NCBI GenBank assembly: GCA_034190875.2
Contig: CM067355.1
Location: forward strand, 38,426,848 to 38,490,847
Origin: Urechis unicinctus
Lineage: Eukaryota > Annelida > Polychaeta > Xenopneusta > Urechidae
Reading direction: 5' to 3'
DNA: 64,000 bases
A program made the translations under genes and the position numbers. The notes beneath the pieces are model-generated. The model searched no databases, was not told the origin of the DNA, and saw nothing but the letters and a program-made list of their open reading frames with translations. Positions 31,241-43,735 of this stretch are shown here, in pieces (position 1 is the first letter of the stretch; each line of letters opens with the position of its first letter).

Positions 31241-32039
31241 AGTCTACTACAGGACAAGGTCTAAAACTGGCGCGTCCGAATATTCATTAGACACGTTCGT
31301 TAATCTTCGTGACCAATCAACGAAAAGGTTGTGACCCGGATTGACCTTAGTTGCGCGCGTCTGGTTACTGAAACTGGCTTGTGATACACACCCTCGGTTT
31401 TATGTGACGTCATGTACATTGTTGTGGTCTGCGTCCAATGAGAACACATTGAATGTCTTCTGGAATTATGGGGCGTCTCAAAAGTTCAAATTGGCACCAC
31501 AACAAGCGCTTAATCGCTTAGCTGCATGATAGTATGTTTACGTAATACTCAGTTAAAAAGAACCAGTTGTGTGTCTGCTTCTCTCGCCGACTGTGTGCCA
31601 CTCAGCGTGAAACAACAAATCGGGGTGTTGTAGAATGTGTGCCGGGCTCATAAAAATCACTCGTCCGGTTGGGATAAGTTGACTTGGCAAGTCACTTGTC
31701 CGACATGACAAATCACTTGTCCCGGCAAGCGGACAACCATTGTGTCGAACCCTGACCCATTCCAAGCATTGCATCGAGAGCAGTAGCTAACAACGTGTAG
31801 CAAAATGTTTCCCCGTCCCAGCAGCCACATTCACAAAACAGTCACGACACAGCCGAGCGAACAAGTCTTTCAAACGGAGCGTACCAAAACAAATATGGCG
31901 CCGAATCTTCGGAAAATGTGACACTGACCAATGAGAGACAATGACTCAAAAGTAGCCGTGAGTGACCGAGAGACACGGCTTGTGATCAGAGAATCCCAAA
32001 TCTGGGATGCTGCACCAGTTCCAGAAGTCTTCCTATCCT
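31241..32039. other. About 800 bp inserted in the core repeat
   Basis: This separates the two halves of the core repeat. CCTAGAGT at the left edge and CCTAGACT at the right edge may be an imperfect 8 bp target duplication. There is no coding frame of note. A consensus CRE, TGACGTCA, lies at 31405-31412. Class unknown. Confidence 0.4.
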
Positions 32040-32215
32040 AGACTGTTGGCGAGATTATTGCATATCATTAACATGTAAACAGGGCCCGCAACCAACAGGC
32101 TAGGGGACCATTCTATCACGAAAACGCTCCTCGTTGCTGCACATTCTATCACAAAAACGCTCCTCGTTGCTGCCCATTCTATCACAAAAACGCTCCTCGT
32201 TGCTGCCCATTTTAT
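32040..32215 (+). repeat. Core repeat right half and 33 bp tandem repeat
   Basis: GTTGGCGAGATTATTGCATA and TAACATGTAAACAGGG match 12756-12818. Three units of the 33 bp repeat follow (ATTCTATCACGAAAACGCTC), the same unit as at 31016. Confidence 0.8.
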
Positions 32216-32900
32216 GTGTGCAGTACTACACTCTGTGGCGGCATGGTTGCAATGAAACTGTTTGTTTTTGCAACATTGCACCTTACACGTAAACACGAGC
32301 TGTTGTCGTACTTCATACAGTAAAGCAGTTAACTCAAATTGAGGTCTTCAGATAGCGGCGTTGTTTGCATTGTAATACTCATTCAAAATGAATTGCGGCC
32401 ACCGAACTGGTGACATTCCATGCATGAATCATTCATTGGATCCCCCAAGCCCCCACCACCCTCGGCCGCGGTGTCCCATTTTGTATCGACATGGGACGCA
32501 GCCTGTAGTCAATGGACGCCGGTTGTCCGCGCAGTCTTTATCCTAGGCGCGAGAATTGGCTCATTTGTAAAATACCAAACAGACTGTGCTATCATGATTC
32601 ACTCTTCAAAGGGGCCGATGTTCATATTGCACTTGAGTCAAGCGAGACGTAGGTCTATCACGGGATAACGTCATTCACTATAAACCATCATTTTGTGTTT
32701 GTGGGGATTCCCCTTGAGCGCATCATTCATTGACCAACCCCAATATCCACGAATTGCGGTTTCTACTGGAAACAGCGCTACAGCTGTCTGGGGTTTATCA
32801 CTAGAGAGATGCTGGGTCGTATAGGCATTAGTACCGCGTTAGAGCGCCCTCGTGTGATGGCGCTATTCACCTTTTTTACGCCTCATGCCGTGTCAATGAT
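32216..32900. other. No gene seen
   Basis: No recognisable frame. The last 8 bp (TCAATGAT, 32893-32900) are the left target duplication of the element that follows. Confidence 0.4.
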
Positions 32901-33188
32901 CCGCAGGGGGCACTTGGCCTTATTCTGGATAGGGGTGTGCCGCGGGACCTCGAAAACCCGTACCCGTCGTACAAGGTCAAAATGGCCAAAAGCATACCCC
33001 GTCGTACAAGATATTATGCGAATGTATGACCCGTCGTACAGATTGAAGCTGAAAAACATACCCCGTCGTACAAGTATGAGGCCCAAAAACCCGTCGTACA
33101 AGTCGAGTGGCCGAAAAAGCATACCCCGTCGCGCGGCACATATATACTACCTCTATACACGTAAGTGCCCCCCCCCCCCCCCCCGGGG
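32901..33188 (+). mobile_element. GGGGGCAC-family element with 8 bp target duplication
   Basis: TCAATGAT flanks it at 32893-32900 and 33189-33196. Inside are at least four copies of a CCCGTCGTACAAG word at roughly 30-60 bp intervals, between GGGTGTGCCGCGGGACCTCG near the start and GTAAGTGCC with a C run at the end. No coding capacity. Confidence 0.82.
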
Positions 33189-33282
33189 TCAATGATGACT
33201 GACAAAGCTGGATGTCTGAGAGGCGTGTTAGCAAGCAATGACATCGGACGACCACATATTGTTTCGATGCGGCATGCTTGAC

Positions 33283-33470
33283 ATGGGGTAGAATAGGCTC
33301 ACTGTATCCTCTTGCATGTCGTTAGAGGCGACTAATAGGGGCAACCTAGTGGCCTGGATTTCGCCTGACGAGAGGCTGGCATGGCCTGGTCCAATCAGTC
33401 GGCAAGTGGTGATAATCGTTTGAATTTTTACCTTTTTCATCATCATCCGTGTCTTTATTCCTATAATTGG
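33283..33470 (+). mobile_element. SINE, 5' part
   Basis: GCATGTCGTTAGAGGCGACT and AATAGGGGCAACCTAGTGGC match the SINE at 23607 (inverted) and 48960. The 3' end is not present here. Confidence 0.75.
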
Positions 33471-33654
33471 TTTATATGATCGTTATATCAGTCGGATTTC
33501 AAATGATCCCGTCCATAATGCAACACCACACTTAATGTAGTCCCGTCTGATATGTTGTATCAGCGTATTGCTCCATCAACATCCCTCATCGTTAGCAGTG
33601 CAGGATATGTTTCACGCTGTCCTTCCTGCAAATCTCCAGGGATATTCTTAACAT

Positions 33655-33960
33655 GGATTTGTGATTGTCTTGATAAGGGTGTATCTTAACACTGACGGGC
33701 ATTCCAGCATTGATACGCGGCCAACAGTTGACTCAGCCTATAAAGGCAGATCTGCATGTGCATGGTGTGAATGAGTGTATAAAGGAAGGCGGAGTGATCG
33801 GCACAATGCCGGAGTGATCGGCACAATGCCGGGTCGTTATGTAACACCTATTGCTAGTTACCAAGCCGACAGCAGCCTCAGCAGCAGATGGTCAGTATCG
33901 GATGGAGCATCCGTAATTGATCCACCCTGGATCTTTGTAACCGGGATTAAATAGAGATCA
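33655..33960. repeat. B module, copy in unit 1
   Basis: TTGTGATTGTCTTGATAAGG, then TCGTTATGTAACACC and ACAGCAGCCTCAGCAGCAGA, match 48560-48850 in the same order. TATAAAG words (33736 and 33776) lie before it. It ends CAGATG followed by GTCAGT, which could be a weak splice donor. No coding frame. Confidence 0.6.
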
Positions 33961-34844
33961 CGTGATACCACAAGCGATCTCATTCAACAGCGTTTGCCGT
34001 GGGATACAGCAACAGATGATAAGACAGTTTTATCACCATGACGCTGGCCGTTACGAAATAAATGATTTCTCTCATTCAAATATTGTTATTGTCTACTTTT
34101 GACGACTTATGACCAATCAGAGACGGCCTCAAGACGCATTTGTGCTGAGCTCATCAGTTTTTTTGCAGTTATCGCCATTGCGCATGTCAATGTTTCACGT
34201 TTTTGGGGATGCAGATAAGCTGGGCTATTAATTTAATTACTCTGATTACAATGGTCACGCAAGGCGGCCAATATCATGCGAACATTTGCACTGTTAAAGA
34301 CAGTCGAGGCCGCAATGTAAGGTTCATTTTAACATGCCTACTGGCAACAGGGTAATGCGCATTCCAAATCATGACATCTGATTATCGAAGGCATTTAGTT
34401 TGGTTTAAACCACATCTATGCGATTCTTTCTGCATAATGCAGCGCCGTGAATGCATCAAAGCAGCCTTCATTGTGACCTTGAGTATTCGTCTGCAGTCGA
34501 TCGTATCTTTTCAATAGCGCTGCTTGTCAGGGACCAGCTGTCTGTAAACATCTGATATGCGTGACGCATGGCTCACTCTGAATATCGCGTCAATACGCGT
34601 CGCACGCAGGTCACCTCGGAAGCAGATGACGATTAATATTGAATGAGTGCGGGTAATGTTCAGTTGTGACATGGAGGCGGAGTAATACGGGCGAGTTATT
34701 GGGTCAGATATGTACGACTACAAGTTCTAATGAAGATATCGCTATATCAACACTCATATATTTAGTTGTAGGTGGTAAGGCAGACTTTTACCTCATGGCA
34801 GATATGTTCCTTGACCTCCTTGAAAATCAAGAGTATGCAAAATC
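33961..34844. other. No gene seen
   Basis: No convincing frame. The 62-codon frame at 34666 has no family match that I can see. Confidence 0.4.
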
Positions 34845-35110
34845 GAACAGTTGATTCCTATCGCCATGTTTTCTGTTGCCGGGTGACACCCCCCCCCCTC
34901 TCCCCCACCCCTCCCCTCCCCTCGCACCAAGTCCTAATGTAATCTCACTGTGGAGCGCTTGTAAACGAGGTCAGGTGGTCAGGATGCCCGCTTGCTCCTG
35001 GTATGACCTTGAATGGAACGTGGCGTCCGTTATAAATGGCCATATCGTACCCCTTTTAACCCCCAAGACACACGGCGATCAGTGGCTGTTGGGCTATACA
35101 GGTCTTTAGA
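34845..35110. promoter_or_regulatory. C module, copy 1 (nuclear-receptor half sites)
   Basis: ACAGTTGATTCCTAT, GTAATCTCACTG, CGAGGTCAGG and TATGACCTTGAATGGAACG recur in order at 49505 and, less well, at 39150. TGACCTTGA is the reverse of TCAAGGTCA, the extended half site of ERR and NR5A receptors. AGGTCA is a plain half site. Function is inferred. Confidence 0.4.
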
Positions 35111-35737
35111 TATTGTAAATGTTATCATGCATTTATCAGACAGCCGACAATACGAGGCGGAATGAATTGCAACATATATCACTTAATTTATCAGCAGAGC
35201 TGCCGTTAATCTATCTTAACTAGCTGTTCACTAGATTTATGGCTAAGATCACACGATATATTCCCGGTAATACAAGGCACCTCTGTTTACCGTATGATGC
35301 TGGTACATGGTACTACATTTGTCCCTAACCATCGCTCCTGGGCCGAACGGTTCATTGCTGTTGGTTTTAAATGGCTAGGTAAGTCAACAATGTAATCTGT
35401 CCCTTTTCCTTATTGTCCATTATCACATCAGTTGGAGTGTCCAGAAGGAACCCATGATCGATTCAGTTCTGTGACTGGCTAAGTGGAACGACTCGTGTGC
35501 CGGAACCTTTAAGGCCATAAACTTGACTTTACATCAGTGTTCTGTCATCAAATCGTCCACCGCAGCATGTTGCCTTGACCTTCCTCCTGGTAATAGCACT
35601 ACTAATGCCGTGAAATGCAACCCTGTAGTGCATGGCTAATTTCATGTTAATGTTGACAGAAGAGAGGTATATGTATAAATGATTCGTCATTTCGGAATTT
35701 AATGAGGCTGATTTTGATGAAGAAACTATAGCAAGCT
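35111..35737. other. No gene seen
   Basis: Just before the minisatellite a frame reads FNEADFDEETIASSSVDGD, acidic and protein-like, which could be the edge of an exon. Nothing else is supported. Confidence 0.35.
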
Positions 35738-36145
35738 CCTCAGTGGATGGTGACACAAATGAGCCGGCGGAACAGCTTTCTACCAACTCCTCAGTGGATG
35801 GTGACACAAACGAGCCGGCGGAACAGCTTTCTACCAACTCCTCAGTGGATGGTGACACAAACGACACAACAGCTTTCTACCAAACTCCTCAGTGGATGGT
35901 GACACAAACGAGCCGGCGGAACAGCTTTCTACCAACTCCTCAGTGGATGGTGACACAAACGAGCCGGCGGAACAGCTTTCTACCAACTCCTCAGTGGATG
36001 GTGACACAAATGAGCCGGCGGAACAGCTTTCTACCAACTCCTCAGTGGATGGTGACACAAACGAGCCGGCGAACACTTTCTAAATCCTCAGATGCCAAAC
36101 GAGCGGGCGGAACAGCTTTCTACCAACTCCTCAGTGGATGGTGAC
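35738..36145 (+). repeat. 51 bp minisatellite, possibly coding
   Basis: Eight units of CTCCTCAGTGGATGGTGACA and the rest. The unit is 17 codons long and reads SSVDGDTNEPAEQLSTN. The upstream frame enters the repeat in the same phase, but a shortened unit near 35860 changes the frame. It may be a repeat in a former exon or chance. Confidence 0.85.
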
Positions 36146-36671
36146 GCTCTCGTCAATAACATCTACAGATTTTCCGGATGTTGTCAGTGTTCCTCTGAAT
36201 CAAATGGAAGCCATTAACACAAGGGTCTAACGTACCAAGTGACCCCTTGCTTGTTACCGTCCCATCGCCTTCTGTGACGATATATTGTGTATGGCAGTCA
36301 ACATCTAGAGTAAGTTATGTGCTGGGTTTGAACCTGAACTGCTCCCCATTTGATGATGAGATCGTTGAGCCGGCGCCAGCTGTACTATGGTATGTACTGT
36401 TGGTGTATAAGAATAAAGTAAGATATATGCCAGGCTCTGGGGTAACAGATATTGACATGGTGTCCTATTTCTTAACCTTTCCATTTTTAACTTGGCTCAG
36501 AGCCAAGTTATGGCGATCGGTCCGGTTTGTATGTTTGGATGTTTGTTAGTTAACATTTGTTTACTGGCGCTAACTTTCGGGAATCTATGAAGTATAACCT
36601 TGTGTCTGATTTACGAAAGATGAACCTGATTACGAGACACATTTAAAATCCACGTTTTGATATTGTTAACA

Positions 36672-36812
36672 CAGAATCAGCCATCAGATTTCATCTCATT
36701 GTTGCCACAGAATCAGCCATCAGATTCCGTCTCATTATTGTAGCAGAATCAGCTAGCAGATTCCATCTCATTGTTGACACAGAATCAGACATCAGATTCC
36801 ATCTCATTGATC
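36672..36812. repeat. 36-37 bp minisatellite, four units
   Basis: Units contain ACAGAATCAGCCATCAGATT and CATCTCATTGTTG. Confidence 0.9.
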
Positions 36813-37014
36813 ATAACCACCTGATACATACGTGATGCCATAATTAAGAACACTGATATCCCTTCCCAGGTATAAGTTTATCTACCCTATTCCACTTACA
36901 TATCAACGCTCCTGCTTTGGCTTCGTTGATAGGGCGTAAACAACTGACCGGCATCACAACATACATCCGCACCATCGTTATCATGTGTTAACTAAAGAGC
37001 TTATAGTATGCTTA

Positions 37015-37220
37015 TGCTTTTCATCGTCGGCTCCTTCCAAATATCACGATCCCCACAACTGACGAATAATGAGGGATTGAGAATTTCCCCGCTCTAACCT
37101 GTAAGTCATACACATACACACGTATATACACAACTGGTACGCCAGCATCCATTAACCAGGCCTCCCAAACTAATCCACGCTCGTGTGTATTCTGGCCAGA
37201 CAATTTGCTTCTCATTGGAG
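37015..37220. repeat. F module, copy in unit 1
   Basis: CATCGTCGGCTCCTTCCAAA and CGAATAATGA match 52030-52240 (TATCGTCGCCTTCTTCCAAA, CAAATAATGA). Later TCTGGCCAGACAATTTGCTT matches TCTGGCCAGTCTCTTTGCTA. Offset about 15.0 kb. Confidence 0.6.
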
Positions 37221-37559
37221 AGGTACTCCGTGAAGTGCCAACACGTTAATTGTAACTAGCTATTTAACAGGTGCGCTTTGTTTCATTCGCTCCCTGGCGC
37301 CTGGAATCTTAACTGGTGTTGGCTATATTAACTAGGACCATTTCCAACGATGATTCACAAAATGCTTCGGGTTCATGTTTCCATCAGACACAAATGCTCG
37401 CCAATTAGTGATATGGAAATTTTAACTTAGTGTTAATGTTTGTATCTAAGTTAACTGACATCAATCCTCGCATGAACCGTTCCCAGTCTCATGTCATGCG
37501 TCAGTAATTAAGGCCTGGTAGACCATGACATCAATCCTCGCAGACATTTCAGAACCGTA

Positions 37560-38228
37560 ATGATGCCATGAGATGCGCCGTACAACATCTGCCGGCAAAG
37601 GAATTCTTGCGCTAGGCGTGGAAGATCATCAATGCCGGCAAAGTAACTCCCCCATAGGTCTGGTAGACCATCAGACATGGGATGAAGGTAACTCCCCCAT
37701 TCCCAGATCCGTCAGTATGGAGACATTTCAGTAGGGACATAATGATGCGTATGATGAGATGCGCCGTACATCTGGCGGATTATATCATTCTGGCCCAAGG
37801 GTAATCCCCCATAACCCAGATAACGTCAGTAGGCGTGGAAGATCATCAATGCCGGCAAAGTAACTCCCCCATAACCCAGATAACGTTCGTATGGCGGATT
37901 ATATCAGTCTGACACGCCCACACTTGATGAAGGTAACTCCCCCATAACCCAGATAACGTCAGTATGGCGGATTATATCAGTCTGACACGCCCACACTTGA
38001 TGAAGGTAACTCCCCCATAACCCAGATAACGTCAGTATGGCGGATTATATCAGTCTGACACGCCCACACTTGATGAAGGTAACTCCCCCATAACCCAGAT
38101 AACACAGTTGATGAAGCGGTCATTATATCAGTCTGACACGCCCACACCTGATGAAGGTAACTCCCCCATAACCCAGATAACGTCAGTATGGCGGATTATA
38201 TCAGTCTGATACGCCCACACTTGATGAA
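37560..38228. repeat. 73 bp minisatellite
   Basis: About six regular units (CCCATAACCCAGATAACGTC, GGCGGATTATATCAGTCTGA) plus rearranged units at the left. Confidence 0.9.
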
Positions 38229-38540
38229 GCTACCAACGTTGTGACCAGCCTGCTTCTTTAAGATGTTCACTGGATTCATCCGTTTATATTCGTGTTTCTG
38301 TGGAGTGTGCAGAACATTGACATGAACAATAATGTTCAGCACGACGTAAAGTATCCGCCTCCTATAATATATCCCACCAACCCTATCATCGCATCCAACG
38401 TAGCCAAGTGTTCTGACCCACCTGCCGGGATTACACGCTTCCATCGGGTTTTGATGAGGACGTGCAGCGGCACAGTTTGGCCTCTTGCTGCTTATAGCGT
38501 GGGCGGCTGCTGACTCGAGTTATTGAGGCCGATCTAATAA

Positions 38541-38640
38541 GGACTTGAGTGTGAATGAGTGTGAATGAGTGTGACTTGAGTGTTAATGAGTGTGAATGAG
38601 TGTGAATGAGTGTGAATGAGTGTGAATGAGTGTTAATAAC
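38541..38640. repeat. 10-12 bp repeat (GAGTGTGAAT)
   Basis: A short array of GAGTGTGAAT units with GAGTGTTAAT variants. Confidence 0.9.
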
Positions 38641-38842
38641 CGACATTACCTTCATAATAACCGACATTACCTTTCCTAATAACCGACATTACCTTCATAA
38701 TGACCGACCTTACCCTCATATTCATCGCATGATAACCGATATTGCTTTAATAATAACCAAAATTACCTTCATAATAACTGACATTACCTTCATGATAACC
38801 GACATTACCTTGATAGTAACCGACATTACCTTCATAAAAACC
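38641..38842. repeat. 19-21 bp repeat
   Basis: Units of ATAACCGACATTACCTTCAT with variants. Confidence 0.9.
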
Positions 38843-39149
38843 TAATTTACTATGACATGGGCCGATGTTGGTAGTAGCTATCACTGAGTAACATTTAACT
38901 GAAATAGTTGCAGTTTAACGAATGTCCAGTCTTCCTCGATCGCGTGAAATATATGGCCCCATTCCGACCTCAAAATTCATCGTACACCAAATTTCTTTCG
39001 ATTTTCGTTTTTTTCGGTCTATTTCACCCTACGAAATACCCCTGCAGAATATTGGCACGCAAAAAAAATGCATTATTGTCCCAACCCTAGTCTCAATCAC
39101 CATGGTTGGTATGTCGGGCTGGAGCCAATATAATGTCACATGCTAGATC

Positions 39150-39330
39150 CACCCAGCAGCTCGGCATCGCAAATTCACTGGGGCAAGCGCGTGAACAAGG
39201 TCAGGTCGAACTGCTTACTCGTTCTTGGCATGACCTTGAAACGAACGCGTTGTCTATGTAAATCACATGATTACAGGCACAGCGATGTTTCTACCAATAG
39301 CTATGACCTTTTGACCTACATATCTTGGGG
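39150..39330. promoter_or_regulatory. C module, diverged copy 2
   Basis: GAACAAGGTCAGGTCG, then CATGACCTTGAAACGAACG, matches 34845 and 49505. The TGACCTTGA word is kept. Confidence 0.35.
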
Positions 39331-39644
39331 AGATCCGTGGCTTTCTTGCTGCTTTAACCTCCATATGTAGCGCTCGAGAAATCGTCAATGTATTAATGTT
39401 TGATCACAAGACAGGAGATACTGCTACAATCCTAACGGCTTTACGTTTTCATCACCTGCCAAAATTAATAACAATGGATTCAACAAACTCTTCAATAAAT
39501 CTTGCAGAATTGATCCATTTCCTTCATTCTGATCTGGTAATGAGTAAAAGGTGGCTCTGGGCACATGATTTCTCATCCTAAAAACCGCTCATTCTAACGT
39601 TTAACTCACCGCTTAACAATAACCCCTCTTTCAACGTAATCTCT

Positions 39645-40115
39645 CCTTCCGTTCCTGGCCTCTTGACGTAATGTGCATTCTCTCGTTCCTGGTCCCTTGA
39701 CGAAATGTGCATTCTCTCATTCTCTGGTCCCTTGACGTCATTCTCTCGTTCCTGGTCTCTTGACGTAATGTGCATGTCGCATGGTCCCTTGACGTAATGT
39801 GCATTATCTCGTTCCTGGTCTCTTGACGTAATGTGCATGTTCCTGGTCTCTTGACGTAATGTGCATTCTCCCGTTCCTGGTCTCTTGACGTAATGTGCAT
39901 TCTCTCGTTCTTGGTCCCTTGACGAAATGTGCATTCTCTCGTTCCTGGTCCCTTGACGAAATGTGCATTCTCTCGTTCCTGGTCCCTTGACGTAATGTGC
40001 ATTCTCTCGTTCCTCCCTTCCCTTGACGTCTTCTTGTTCCTGTCCCTTGACGTAATGTGCATTATCTCTTCCTGGTCTCTGACGTAATGTGCATTCTCTC
40101 GATCCTGGTCTCTTG
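39645..40115. repeat. 34 bp minisatellite with TTGACGTAATG
   Basis: About thirteen units with TCTCGTTCCTGGTCTCTTGA and CGTAATGTGCATTC. TGACGTAA is a CRE-like word. The long minus-strand frames here are repeat artefacts. Confidence 0.92.
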
Positions 40116-40439
40116 ACGATTGCGCTGGTTGGACGTAATCCATGTAACTCTTGAATTGACTCCCGTCAGTGACAATGTGCATTCATTAATTGATGATTGC
40201 GTGGTTGGAAAGAACCTGCTTGACCATGACAACATCATCGATGTATAGAGCTCATCGACTCATCGACAGGGAAACACCCTCTAGCTTTACATAGCAAATC
40301 CTTGCCTTCCTACTGAAGCTCATCTCTTGCTCCTCTCAGTTCATCGTTCAGCAGTGGTTCTACGGCGGTATGTCATCGTCATCATCCGGGATCACCAGGC
40401 ATCACTCATCTAGGAACTCACTAGGAACTCACATCCCTG

Positions 40440-40611
40440 CGATAATCAGTGGCGTCAAACTCGCTGTGGTCGCTCGTCCCCACGATGATCATCTAATGAT
40501 AATCAGTGGCGTCAAACTCGCTGTGGTCGCTCGTCCCCACGCTGATCATCTAATGATAATCAGTGGCGTCAAACTCGCTGTGGTCGCTCGTCCCCACGCT
40601 GATCATCTAAT
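40440..40611. repeat. 57 bp repeat, three units
   Basis: Units of GATAATCAGTGGCGTCAAAC and on. The unit is a multiple of three, so it stays open in one frame. A TATATAAAAA word follows at 40636. Confidence 0.93.
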
Positions 40612-41424
40612 TGGTAAACAAATAATGGGTGTCAGTATATAAAAATACACGACGCATGCGCCGTTGTGCGTGACGTGTTTAAGTCATCCGTGCTATGCAC
40701 TAGTGAATTCCACCATGTCATGGTTGTCTGTATTGTAAGCCACGTGGGTAAGTGGTACATACTGGCGATGTGAAGTGTCTCAAGTGGTTCAAGTATCTCC
40801 AAGGATGCACACTACTTGTAGCTAGGCAATATGAAACACGCAGCATCATCATCGGCATAGTTCCATACAGAAATCCTAACCAACTCATGCGCTCATTACA
40901 AACAAATATTCACCAGGTGACGAAAGACAATTATTTCATGGATCCTGTAGAGAAACTCCTGACCTAAAAGACAGCCCTGGCGATGCAGCGTATGGTCCCC
41001 TGGTCAAACGACCTTCTCGTAACGTGGCCTGTATGGCATTGCATATGCAAACATGTCCACACTAAAGCTGTTTCCACCGGAAGCTGTGACCTATTGACCT
41101 CCCCTCCCGTGTGTTCCGTGACTACTCATTAGCTGATTCCTACAGGGGGCAGTTCGTTAGGTTTGGCGAATGTGGTCGTGCTTTTATAAGGCAGCCTATG
41201 AGGTTCACCACAACATGGACTGGTGAGTATCATTCTTGAGTCATTTAAACCCCCCGCCCTCCATTCTTGTTGTTACCAGCCATTTATAGTTGTCGCTGAA
41301 AGCAAAACACATAAGCCTTTCAAAGGATGCTCTTAGTGATACATGGGTCACGGATCTCCGCCTTCGGGTTCACCTGTTTCCACAACCCTGAACGTCGTCT
41401 TGAGGCCAAACTTATATGCAGTCA
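40612..41424. other. Possible TATA promoter region, no gene seen
   Basis: TATATAAAAA (40636) with GACGCATGCGCCG (an NRF1-like word) behind it, and TTTTATAAGG (41182) some 30 bp before ACATGGACTG and a GTGAGT donor-like word at 41223. No coding exon can be tied to them. Confidence 0.3.
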
Positions 41425-41776
41425 GACGTACAATCAACGCCATGACGTTGTTGATGCCGCATTAGCGTGACGTACAATCAACGCCATGACGTTGTTGACG
41501 CCGCATTAGCGTGACGTGCAATCAACGACATGACATTGTTGACGCCGCATTAGCGTGACGTACAATCAAATACATGACGCTGTTGACGCTGCATTATCGT
41601 GACGTACAATCAACGACATGACGTTGTTGACGCCGCATAAGCGTTACGTACAATCAACGCCGTGACGTTGTTGACGCCGCATTAGCGTTACGTACAATCA
41701 ACGCCGTGACGTTGTTGACGCCGCATTAGCTTGACGAACAATCAACGCCATGACGTTGTTGACGCCGCATTAGCTC
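41425..41776. repeat. 44 bp minisatellite with TGACGT words
   Basis: Eight units: GACGTACAATCAACGCCATG, then ACGTTGTTGACGCCGCATTA. Most units hold one or two TGACG cores. Confidence 0.93.
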
Positions 41777-43735
41777 TTCACAACAAACCACAGCTCATGA
41801 CATGCATAGGAAGCCCCAACAGTGTCTCTAGCTACTCAATAAATGTTCAATTTGGTGCTAACTTCCGAGCGCAATTACTAAGTCATTATCCCGTTGAGTT
41901 AACGTAGCGCTGCGTGAGTGGACGCCTGGCGCTTATACCGGATGGCAGCGGTCAGTAACGCAATCACATCCGAACGATAAATCCATTGACTGATCACAAC
42001 TTGGCTATTACGCGCGCAGCCAACCACATTTTTTAAAACAGACGACAGGACTGATATCGGAAGTGACTGTTTGCTATGCGCGTGCATGCGAGTCTATTGT
42101 CCACTGCTAATCTCACATCATCACATCGCCAGTCGTTGTGCGGTACACTAAATTCTGCGATAATTACTGACAGGGTTCCTCTTATGTGTGATGGGAGCAG
42201 CTTGTGGCATGCTGCACGAATGAATACATCATAGCAATGTGAGAAACATCCATCAGGAAGATAGGGGTGAAACGCTGCCAATCAATGCACTACAAGAAGT
42301 CAAGTGGTTCTCAGTGGCTGGATATAAGCGTGTATTGTACCGTGAGATGCCAGGAAACCTTCCTGGCGATGGGAAGCTGAATAGCGGGAAATCGATGGCG
42401 AATGGGCTGTTAGTGGAGGTGAAGTGGGTGGCGAATGCACCTGGGAACAAGTTTCCTTCGAGTATTGGATGTGTCTTGATCATAGCGTAGCATCGTTGAG
42501 GTGACTGGGACCTTCCAGTGTTGCGTATTGTCGACATGATTCTGGTCTCTGTCATGCAATCGATGCCATTGACGTCGCTATTTGTGCTGAGTCAGCTATA
42601 TTCGGAACATGCTTCAGCTTCCATTGCGAGCTTGTATTTTTGTCATTATTGCAAAGTAAATATGACGTCACTAAAATCAATTAATCTAGTGAATGTACTA
42701 ATGCATCACCTTTTACAATACAGCTGCCTTTGAAATTAGAACGCCCATATGAAAATGTGCACAATATGTGAACCAACTGCATTACGAAATGATAGCAAAT
42801 GCCGTCGTCAGCATGGAAGTGTGTGTAAGCCACCATGAATCATTCGTGTTAGTTTGTGATAGCAATAAGTGTTGGTGCTGATTTCAGGTATCAGACACAA
42901 GCGGAGCATCCATTAACTGGTCTCTACACGGCTAACTCATTATCCTTAATGGCCCCTGTGTCGACACAACAACAGACTTCACCGTTGATATTGTGGTGCA
43001 GGTCCCAATCAAGGTAAACATGCGTCAGCTCACATCCACCACTGACACCAAGGCTGTGTAGCCATCCTAGGATGTCATAGATTCAGCAGGGAATCTTCGG
43101 TGATTCATTGATGTAGCCACCTGGCGGATTCAAGAGTAAAGTCACGTGACGTTCATTGTGACTGCGAAAGATATCGCTCATGGAAACCACTGCTACTATT
43201 GATGGCTACACGGCTTGTCGGCTTTCATGTAAGTAGGTGGTTTTTTATCATCTCTTGTGTGTATCATTTGCTGATAAGAAGATGATTGAGGCTCTCTGTA
43301 TGTAAGAGGTTAGCTTCCCTCTTATCAGTAGCACGGTAATATTGGCCCCATGTGATGTGTTGGGATGTGATTGGTGAAGGTTAGCGCTGAGGGATTGATG
43401 GAAGAAAATATTCTGATAAGGCGTGTTTATTTGTCTTAAATCTTCACACTCATCTAGATATTCGAATTCATTGAGCGTTTCGTTCAGTTTGCTGATGCGT
43501 TTGCTGGAATGTAGCTTGATAACATTGAGTGTAACGCACATACGCGTGCATTGACAAGGCTTCTCTGACCAGTTACCGAGCTATCCCATGGTAGATATCC
43601 TGGAACATCGTGTGACCGGGCCGTCTAACTAGACAGGCGAATCTCATATGCGGCATGTATTGTATTGAAACAATACTTCCTATCATCCTTGGTGTGTTGG
43701 TGTATGATCAGCCCTATGATTTCTTACATACGAGA
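41777..43735. other. Gene-poor stretch with A and E modules
   Basis: It contains an A module (42000-42110, with GATATCGGAAGTGACTGTTT and GCGCGTGCATGCGAG), an E module (42340-42500) and a TGATTTCAGGTATC block (42880). Frames here (up to about 100 codons) have no recognisable family. Confidence 0.45.
42340..42500. repeat. E module, copy in unit 1
   Basis: GGGAAGCTGAATAGCGGGAA, TGGGAACAAGTTT and GTAGCATCGTTGAG match 56775-56930 at an offset of about 14.4 kb. Confidence 0.6.

Noticed and set aside
35738-36145. Coding minisatellite as a real protein repeat gene
   Set aside because: The phase changes within the array and no downstream domain follows, so I list it only as a repeat.
39631-40182. 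183-codon minus-strand frame with RDQERENAHYV repeats
   Set aside because: It is a translation of the 34 bp array; frame changes at nearly every unit border and no flanking exon.
40752-40967. 71-codon frame with protein-like composition
   Set aside because: It lacks an ATG and has no supported splice acceptor; similarity to a known family was not seen.
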